Shown piece by piece: positions 58,302 through 64,000 of a stretch of 64,000 nucleotides of DNA. The position numbers were made by a program, and so were the translations under genes. Position 1 is the first letter of the stretch. Each line of letters starts with the position of its first letter. Under the pieces are notes generated by a model, which worked only from the letters and a program-made list of their open reading frames with translations, had not been told where the DNA came from and did not search any database. This DNA is from Gluconacetobacter takamatsuzukensis (GTDB lineage: Bacteria > Pseudomonadota > Alphaproteobacteria > Acetobacterales > Acetobacteraceae): positions 248,001 through 312,000 of the forward strand of contig NZ_JABEQK010000003.1 in assembly GCF_014174275.1 (NCBI RefSeq), in the 5' to 3' direction.

Positions 58302-59458
58302 CAGGGTCGGGTGACGACGGGGCGGGGCATCAGGGCGACCATCCGGCCCCGCTGGCGCATCGCGCCGGCCGTCTGCTCGGCCTCGTCGCCCCAGCCCAGG
58401 AACAGGTCGGCGCGCGCCGGGCCCTTGATGTCGGTGCCGATATCCTGCGCATAGACCAGCCGGTGCCATGCCTGGTTCGACGGCGCGGGCAATGTCGTCT
58501 CGACCCAGACCGGCGTTCCCAGCGGAATCACGCCGCGATCCACCGCCGCCGACCGGCCCGGCTCCAGCGGCACGCCCATCGCGCCGGGCGCACCCTGGCT
58601 GGCCGGCACATCGTCCAGCGCGTTGAAGAACACGTAGTTCGGATTCTCTTCCATCACCGCCCGGGCCTGCTCGGGGTGCGCCGTCAGCCAGGCGCGGATC
58701 GACTGCATGCTGAGGGCATCCTCGCTCATCTCGCCCTTCTGTACCAGCACGCGGCCCAGCGGCACATAGGGCTGCCCGTTCTTGCCGCCGAAGCCCAGCC
58801 GCACGATCTGCCCGGTGGGCAGCCGCACCCGGCCCGAGCCCTGGATCTGGAGGAAGAACAGGTCCGCCGGGTCGGCAACCCACAGCAATTCCAGGTTCCG
58901 CCCGGCCAGCGCCCCCGCATCGATCTGCGCCCGCGACCAGTAGGGCACGAACTGCCCGCCCTGCCAGTGGCCGGAGACCATGCGCCCATCGGTCGCCCGC
59001 GCCCGGGTCAGGTCGTCGGGCACGCGATAGACCGGCGTCTGGTAGATACCGCCGCGCGACAGCGCGCCCCGGATCTCCGGCTCGTAATAGCCGGTGAACA
59101 GCGCCGACGACGACATCAGCACCGGCTGGAACCATATCTCGAAAAAGCGCTGCGGCGCCGCATCGTCATCGACGGGCACCTCGGTCGCGGCCCGGCAGGC
59201 GGGCAGCCAGTCGGCGACATGCGCCCCCGGCCCGCTTTCGGTGCCGAGCGTCGCCTCGGCCGGCAGGCGGCCCAGATGGCGGCATTCCTCCATGAACACC
59301 GGCAGGGCGCGCGCGGCCTCATCCGGCCCCCAGCCCGCAAGGGTCGAAAAAGCGACGGGGTGGCGCTCGTCCTGCCCGGTTTCGGCGCAGGCGGACAGCA
59401 GAAGGATTGCGGCGGCGCAAACGCCCCGCGCGACGATGGACAGGCGGAAATAGCTCAA
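58301..59458 (-). CDS. mltA: Membrane-bound lytic murein transglycosylase A
   Basis: 385 residues. A lipoprotein signal with lipobox LLSAC. The MltA domain (GPGAHVADWLPAC to PLGTPVWVETTLP) is followed by the 3D domain with LVYAQDIGTDIKGPARADLFLGWGDEAEQTAGAMRQRG, containing the catalytic Asp. It cleaves peptidoglycan glycan strands in the periplasm. 69 bp downstream of timA, coupled to the methyltransferase gene. Confidence 0.95.
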   Translation of the reverse strand: MSYFRLSIVARGVCAAAILLLSACAETGQDERHPVAFSTLAGWGPDEAARALPVFMEECRHLGRLPAEATLGTESGPGAHVADWLPACRAATEVPVDDDAAPQRFFEIWFQPVLMSSSALFTGYYEPEIRGALSRGGIYQTPVYRVPDDLTRARATDGRMVSGHWQGGQFVPYWSRAQIDAGALAGRNLELLWVADPADLFFLQIQGSGRVRLPTGQIVRLGFGGKNGQPYVPLGRVLVQKGEMSEDALSMQSIRAWLTAHPEQARAVMEENPNYVFFNALDDVPASQGAPGAMGVPLEPGRSAAVDRGVIPLGTPVWVETTLPAPSNQAWHRLVYAQDIGTDIKGPARADLFLGWGDEAEQTAGAMRQRGRMVALMPRPVVTRP

Positions 59459-59527
59459 GGAAACGGCCAGACTTGCTCTTCAATGGATAGGCAGGGGGGG
59501 GCGGCCACCGCCGCCGGAGGGGTTCGC

Positions 59528-60211
59528 TCAGGCGCTGCGACTGGCCGCCAGACGCCACGCGGCGCCGCCGATCGACACGCCCAGCAGGCGCTCGAACGTC
59601 CACAGGTCCGAAAACTCGGTCACGGCATCGGTGCCCGCGACCGGATGCCCGTCCTTGTCCAGCGTCAGGCTGATCTGGTCCGAGACGATGCGGACATCGA
59701 TCCGCGCCCGCGGCGCGCCGGCCATCTGGTCGATGGCGGCATCGACGATCGCCAGACCGGCAATGGCTCGGACCTCGCTCTTCTGGGTCTCGCCCGCCTG
59801 CTCGCGCGACTGGATCGCGGCATCGAAGGCAGCGAAGGCCTCGGCGGTCAGGCGCTCGCGCAGCATGGTCCGATCGCCGGCGGCAAAGGCCTGGACCACC
59901 TGGCGGAACGACACCTCGACCCCGCGCAGGAACTGCGCCGGCACGAAATCGCGCTCCTGGGCCGCGATGGCGCCCAGCACCTGCCCTACCCGGGTCTCGG
60001 GGGCCGGCACGTCATAATCGGTCAGCGCGGCCGGCGGCTCGGCGCGGCCTTCGATCACCGGGCCGGGACGGGGCACCGGGGGCGCGGCGGGCGATGCGGG
60101 CCCGACCCCCACCCGCGTCCCCAGGATGCTGCGCAGCCGCAGCGCGAGAAACGCAGCGATCAGCCCGAACAGCACCAAGTCGAAGGGAAAATGACTGAAC
60201 GAAAAATCCAT
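59528..60211 (-). CDS. Tim44/TimA-family putative adaptor protein
   Basis: 227 residues from the ATG at 60211. One N-terminal membrane helix (PFDLVLFGLIAAFLALRLRSILG), a proline-rich linker, then the Tim44-like domain: FLRGVEVSFRQVVQAFAAGDRTMLRERLTAEAFAAFDAAIQSRE and DLWTFERLL. Bacterial members (TimA) are related to the mitochondrial import motor adaptor Tim44. Divergent from secB and upstream of mltA, which is the standard order in alphaproteobacteria. Confidence 0.88.
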   Translation of the reverse strand: MDFSFSHFPFDLVLFGLIAAFLALRLRSILGTRVGVGPASPAAPPVPRPGPVIEGRAEPPAALTDYDVPAPETRVGQVLGAIAAQERDFVPAQFLRGVEVSFRQVVQAFAAGDRTMLRERLTAEAFAAFDAAIQSREQAGETQKSEVRAIAGLAIVDAAIDQMAGAPRARIDVRIVSDQISLTLDKDGHPVAGTDAVTEFSDLWTFERLLGVSIGGAAWRLAASRSA

Positions 60212-60432
60212 CACCAAGCCTAACCGAAAGGCGCGCCGGGCCTGCCGGCAGCGCGATCCCTCTATGATGCCCTAACACATAGGCAACGCACCCCGCCGAC
60301 ACAATGCGGCAGGCCGATCCGAAGCGGGAGGAATTTCCGCCCCGGCAATTCGTCGAGGTTGGCGAACGTCGCGGACCATGCTACCGGCGATATCCGGTAT
60401 CCGCCTTATTGCCCGCAAGGAAATCTTCGTTC

Positions 60433-60951
60433 ATGTCAGATACGACTCAGCTCCCCGCCGACGGAAGCCAGAATGCCCCGCCGGCGCTGCCGCTGGCCAT
60501 CAATGTGCAGTATATCAAGGATCTGTCGTTCGAAGTTCCCTCCGGCGCCGAGATTTTCGCGACCCTGCGCGCCAACCCCCAGATCTCGGTGAACATCGAC
60601 GTCCAGGCCAGCCGCCTGCCGCCCGAGCAGCCGGTTTTCGAGGTCGTGGTGTCGATCAAGACCGAAGCCGTGGAAGCGCCGGAAAAGGAAGGCGGCCCCA
60701 CCGGCCGCACGGTGTTCGTGGCCGAACTGGCCTATGCCGCGGTGGTGACGCTGGGCAACGCGCCCGACGACCTGGTCGAGCCGATCCTGCTGGTCGAAGT
60801 GCCGCGCCTGATCTTCCCCTATGTGCGCAACATCATCAGCGAAGTCACGCGCGATGGCGGTTTCCCGCCCGTGGTGCTCCAGCCGATCGATTTCGTTGCC
60901 CTGTGGCAGGCCAAGCGCGCCAGCTTCCCCCAGACGGCCGGCAACGCCTGA
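60433..60951 (+). CDS. secB: Protein-export chaperone SecB
   Basis: 172 residues from the ATG at 60433. NVQYIKDLSFEVPSGAEIF, FVAELAYAAVVTLGNAPDDLVEPILLVEVPRLIFPYVRNIISEVTRDGGFPPVVLQPIDF are SecB signatures. It keeps preproteins unfolded and delivers them to SecA. The C-terminal tail is short. A strong terminator follows, so it is monocistronic. Confidence 0.97.
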   Translation: MSDTTQLPADGSQNAPPALPLAINVQYIKDLSFEVPSGAEIFATLRANPQISVNIDVQASRLPPEQPVFEVVVSIKTEAVEAPEKEGGPTGRTVFVAELAYAAVVTLGNAPDDLVEPILLVEVPRLIFPYVRNIISEVTRDGGFPPVVLQPIDFVALWQAKRASFPQTAGNA

Positions 60952-60989
60952 ACCCGAACAACCGTTTCCAAACAATCGGTTATCGACTG

Positions 60990-61023
60990 GAAAGGCCCGC
61001 CTCGTGCGGGCCTTTCTGTTTTT
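60990..61023 (+). terminator. Rho-independent terminator of secB
   Basis: Perfect 11-bp stem GAAAGGCCCGC/GCGGGCCTTTC, loop CTCGT, then TGTTTTT, 38 bp after the secB stop. Confidence 0.94.
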
Positions 61024-61597
61024 GGCCCAGGGCCGCCCCGCCCGGGCAGACCAAGAACATATATTTTTTTATCTAAACAGGCATCAAACAATATAGTAAA
61101 AAATCATGCCAGAATTTATAAAAATCATACCTGCATTTGCAAAATAATTTATCGTACATGATATTTATTTGCTGAATAATTCATCACACCGCCAACATAT
61201 ATTTGCCAAAATTTATCCATTTTTATGATATTTTTCCTTCAAATCTTCGTATATTTATTATATTGTGCGAACACGAAATTCATAGCAGGAGAAAAAGGAG
61301 TAACGTTTGCGCACAGCCTGCGCGAACGGGGAATCAATTCCGGTTTTACTTTATTCTGAACTATTCAGAATATTTCGACAATAGAAACCGTCCCACGCGA
61401 TATATTGTCGCACACCGAGATTTCGCCACGAAATTGGCGATTTCCGCGTCCTGGACGCGCATCCCTACATGATGATTTCGGAATCGACCCTGCGCACGCC
61501 GCATCGCGATTTCGAACGCAGCTTGCATCGATGCTTCGTAATGAGGCGAAGCCCCTCACCGTTATGTTGGCTGCCTGTTAAAGAGGAGACTCTCCCC
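61024..61597. other. AT-rich gap upstream of the polyol permease
   Basis: About 570 bp with no supported gene. From about 61055 to 61400 the sequence is strikingly AT-rich, against a GC-rich neighbourhood. Open frames of up to 89 codons (61203-61472) have no recognisable domain. Probably a long regulatory region for the permease, or a scar of transferred DNA. Confidence 0.6.
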
Positions 61598-62917
61598 TTG
61601 ACGCAGACAGATATTCTGCTGCCCCGCCCTTCCCTCGTCGAACGGATCGGCATCCCCCGCCCCCTGCTGTGGGGCTTCGTCGGGTTGCTCCTGTTCATGG
61701 TCGGCGATGGGGTCGAGGCCGGCTACCTGGCCCCCTATCTCGAAAATCACGGCGTCTCGTCGCGCGACGTAGCCTTCCTGTTCACCATCTACGGCGTCGC
61801 CGTGTCCATTTCGTCCTGGCTGTCGGGTCCGCTGTCGGATCTGTGGGGGCCCAAGCGCGTCATGTGGATCGGCCTGGCAATCTGGGCCGTCTTCGAGGTC
61901 GTCTTCCTGATGGCCGGCATCATGACCGGCAATTACATGGTCATGCTGGCCGCCTATACGCTGCGCGGCCTGGGCTATCCGCTGTTCGCCTACGGGTTCC
62001 TGGTCTGGATCGCGGCCGCCACGCCGCCGCGCCAGCTCGGGTCGGCCGCCGGCTGGTTCTGGTTCGCCTTCTCCGGCGGCCTGCCCACCCTGGGCTCGCT
62101 CTTCGCCAGCGCCACCATCCCCATGGTCGGCGAGGTGCCGACCTTCTGGCTGTCACTGGTGCTGGTGGTCGCGGGCGGCTGCGTCGCGCTGCTGATGACG
62201 CACGAACCGCGTGGCGCCAGCCGCCTGGCACCGCCCGACGTCTCGGTGCGCGGCATCTTCTTCGGCTCGATCTCCATCCTGTGGCGCGAGCCCAAGACGT
62301 TCATGGCGATGATCATCCGGACCATCAACACCTCGTCCGAATATGCGTTCCTGGTGATCATGCCCGCCTTCTTCACCAAGGTGGTCGGCTTCACCCTGTC
62401 GCAGTGGCTGGTGCTGCTCTCGATCGTGTTCCTCAGCAACATCCTGTTCAACCTGATGTCGGGCATGCTGGCCGACCGGCTGGGCCATCGGACGGTGGTC
62501 TCGGTCGCAGGCTGCCTCGGCGCCGCGATCTCGGTCCCGGCCTTCTATTATGTGCCCCTGGCCTATCACGGCAATTTCCTTGTCGCGGCACTGGTGGGCA
62601 TCTTCTACGGCGCGACCATCGCGGCCTTCGTCCCTCTCTCCGGCCTGGTCCCGCAGATCTGCCCGAAAGAGAAGGCTGCGGCATTGTCGGCCCTGGGCCT
62701 CGGCGCTGGCGCCAGCACCTGGGTCGGGCCGGCCATCGTCACCTGGTTCCAGTCCTGGCATGGGATCGAGGGGATCATCTGGATCTTCTCCGGCCTCTAT
62801 GTCTTTGCCGGCGTGCTGACGCTGTCCCTCTCGATTCCGGAACATGCGCGCAAATACATGCAGCAGGCCCGCGCCCGGGGCGAAAACCTGCACGAAGGCG
62901 CCGCCGCCTTCCACTGA
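61598..62917 (+). CDS. Major facilitator, polyol permease family (RbtT/DalT-like)
   Basis: 439 residues, twelve membrane helices. LLWGFVGLLLFMVGDGVEAGYLAPYLENHGVS, RGLGYPLFAYGFLVWIA, GSAAGWFWFAFSGGLPTLGS, IRTINTSSEYAFLVIMPAFF and AAFVPLSGLVPQICPKEKAAALS align by eye with Klebsiella ribitol (RbtT) and arabitol (DalT) transporters. It likely imports a sugar alcohol by proton symport. The start is set at TTG 61598, which has GAGGAG upstream and matches family length; the frame is open further upstream. No polyol dehydrogenase gene is adjacent. Confidence 0.85.
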   Translation: MTQTDILLPRPSLVERIGIPRPLLWGFVGLLLFMVGDGVEAGYLAPYLENHGVSSRDVAFLFTIYGVAVSISSWLSGPLSDLWGPKRVMWIGLAIWAVFEVVFLMAGIMTGNYMVMLAAYTLRGLGYPLFAYGFLVWIAAATPPRQLGSAAGWFWFAFSGGLPTLGSLFASATIPMVGEVPTFWLSLVLVVAGGCVALLMTHEPRGASRLAPPDVSVRGIFFGSISILWREPKTFMAMIIRTINTSSEYAFLVIMPAFFTKVVGFTLSQWLVLLSIVFLSNILFNLMSGMLADRLGHRTVVSVAGCLGAAISVPAFYYVPLAYHGNFLVAALVGIFYGATIAAFVPLSGLVPQICPKEKAAALSALGLGAGASTWVGPAIVTWFQSWHGIEGIIWIFSGLYVFAGVLTLSLSIPEHARKYMQQARARGENLHEGAAAFH

Positions 62918-62960
62918 GGCAGGGCACGCACCCGGCCGCACCACAGGCAGCCGGGTGCCA

Positions 62961-63734
62961 CTACCGGGCGGCGGACCCTTCCGCCTCCCCCGCCACCCCC
63001 AGCAGGTCGAGCATCGCGGCCTGGTCTGGGGTGGCGGCCCGGACGATCTCCCGCCAGGGCGCCGCGCCGAGAATCCCGGCCGCCCTGTCGGAAATCGCGA
63101 TGGCCCGCGCGCTCCGCAGCCCCTCCCGCACGTCGCGCGGCAGATGCCGCAGGAACTGGCGCGCGGTCTCGGCCGAGAAGAACAGGGCAGCGTCCACCCC
63201 GCCCGGCCCGATCATCGCCCGCAAGGCCTCCGGGGCCGGCATCCCGGGCCGGATGCGATACACGCACCGCCGGACGACCCTGAAGCCACCCCCGCGCAAA
63301 GCCGTCACCAGATCCATCCCATATCCCGGCGCCGTCGCCAGCAGCAGCGCACCCGCCGAAGGCCGCCATTCCGCCCGCACCAGGTCGGCCAACGCCTCGG
63401 CCGTGCCCTCCGCCGCCGTCACATGCACGAAGCCCGCCGCACGCGCACGGCGTGCCGTGGCCGCACCGACCGCCAGAACCGGCATGTCCGCCGGCACCCG
63501 CCCGGCCAGCGCGGTAACGGCCTGCCCGCTCGTGACCAGGATCGCCTGCACCCCCCGCACCGGCAGCGCCGCGCGCAGGATCGTCTCGGCACGCAAGGCC
63601 GGCAGCGCCACGGCATGCCAGCCCAGCGCCGTCACGGCCGCCATGGTTTCGCTCAGGCCCGGTTCGGGCCGGGTGACCAGCACCGCCGGTCGCAACCCGC
63701 CGGATGGCGGGTCGGTCGGCAGATCAGGGCGCAA
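62961..63734 (-). CDS. hemD: Uroporphyrinogen-III synthase
   Basis: About 257 residues. AVLVTRPEPGLSETMAAVTALGWHAVALPAL is the HemD N-terminal domain start; ILVTSGQAVTALAGR and VDAALFFSAETARQFLRHL match the two conserved S/T-rich loops. It closes hydroxymethylbilane to uroporphyrinogen III. The sequence is poorly conserved in the family. The start is unclear: TTG 63734 overlaps the hemC end; GTG 63683 would give a more usual N-terminus. Directly downstream of hemC on the minus strand. Confidence 0.88.
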   Translation of the reverse strand: MRPDLPTDPPSGGLRPAVLVTRPEPGLSETMAAVTALGWHAVALPALRAETILRAALPVRGVQAILVTSGQAVTALAGRVPADMPVLAVGAATARRARAAGFVHVTAAEGTAEALADLVRAEWRPSAGALLLATAPGYGMDLVTALRGGGFRVVRRCVYRIRPGMPAPEALRAMIGPGGVDAALFFSAETARQFLRHLPRDVREGLRSARAIAISDRAAGILGAAPWREIVRAATPDQAAMLDLLGVAGEAEGSAAR

Positions 63735-64000
63735 AAATATCCGCGGGGCTGTCGGCGCGCAGGCTGTGGCCCAGTTCGCGCCCCATCCGCTCGGCATCGG
63801 CCGGCGCGCCGGTCACGACGCGCCGCAGCAGGAACGACCCGTCCTCCCGCGCCACCAGCCCGGTCAGGCGCAGCACCGGCCCGCCCCCCTGTGCATCGTC
63901 GATCAGGCGGGCATAGCCGCCGATCGGCGTGCGGCACGATCCGTCCAGCTCCGCCAGCAGGGCGCGCTCGGCGGTGGAAACGGCCCGCGCCTCGTAATCC
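63724..64000 (-). CDS. hemC: Porphobilinogen deaminase, C-terminal part
   Basis: Only the last 92 codons lie in the window. Read on the minus strand: DYEARAVSTAERALLAELDG, SCRTPIGGYARL (the cofactor-binding Cys is in LDGSC) and then the C-terminal domain to ADIFAP and TGA at 63726-63724. HemC joins four porphobilinogens to hydroxymethylbilane. Its stop region overlaps the possible hemD start, so hemCD are co-transcribed. Confidence 0.92.
   Translation of the reverse strand, partial: DYEARAVSTAERALLAELDGSCRTPIGGYARLIDDAQGGGPVLRLTGLVAREDGSFLLRRVVTGAPADAERMGRELGHSLRADSPADIFAP

Noticed and set aside
61203..61472. 89-codon open frame in the AT-rich gap
   Set aside because: No ribosome site, no domain, AT-driven composition; more likely non-coding.

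Overview
This 64 kb window is dense, GC-rich chromosome from an alphaproteobacterium, most likely an acetic acid bacterium close to Gluconacetobacter/Komagataeibacter. The best evidence is a PQQ- and heme-dependent alcohol dehydrogenase (adhA-adhB) next to a cytochrome bo3/ba3-type quinol oxidase operon (cyoABCD). A class I lysyl-tRNA synthetase, HdaA next to polyphosphate kinase, and secB/timA/mltA/smr also fit alphaproteobacteria. The genus is inferred from gene content only. I see no tRNA, rRNA, CRISPR array, intact insertion sequence or prophage; almost everything is core genome.

Layout. 1-3.5 kb: end of a reductive pyrimidine or hydantoin breakdown cluster (M20 amidohydrolase, omega-aminotransferase, NCS1 permease). 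3.5-9.0 kb, minus strand: hdaA-ppk-ppx-cdh (replication control, polyphosphate, phospholipid turnover). 9.2-14.8 kb: purM-purN, ndk, an ABC-F ATPase and an AI-2E/PerM-family membrane protein. 14.8-20.1 kb: HAD phosphatase, a small anchored protein, and surface-polysaccharide genes (DegT aminotransferase, CapD-like dehydratase, WecA-like glycosyl-phosphate transferase). 20.2-26.4 kb: exported protein, MarR regulator, M17 aminopeptidase, SUV3-like helicase, S4 protein, ferredoxin. 26.5-36.6 kb: respiratory block with cyoABCD, a BI-1 protein, thpR and adhAB. Ethanol oxidised by AdhAB reduces ubiquinone, which the Cyo oxidase can reoxidise.

36.7-45.6 kb: sirtuin, uracil-DNA glycosylase-like protein, MarC protein, an MprF-like membrane protein with a cut-short synthase domain, class I LysRS and a DinG-type helicase. 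45.6-48.3 kb: cold-shock protein and groESL under a CIRCE operator. 48.4-55.1 kb: usg, a DUF4169 protein, a dienelactone hydrolase, mtnP coupled to cytochrome c1 and b genes with no Rieske gene beside them, hemF and a Tat-exported binding protein. 55.2-61 kb: smr, tri-heme peroxidase, DNA methyltransferase, mltA, timA, secB. 61.6-64 kb: polyol permease behind an AT-rich gap, then hemD and hemC (cut by the window edge).

The clearest regulatory signals are a perfect FNR/FixK box upstream of cyoABCD, a CIRCE element before groESL, a perfect -10 box with a 10-bp tandem repeat and terminator-like leader before adhA, and a 22-bp perfect stem between fdxA and cyoD. I did not find a convincing wholly new system. 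The most unusual items are the bc1 locus without petA, the shortened MprF-like protein, and a methyltransferase plus peroxidase lying between mltA and smr.
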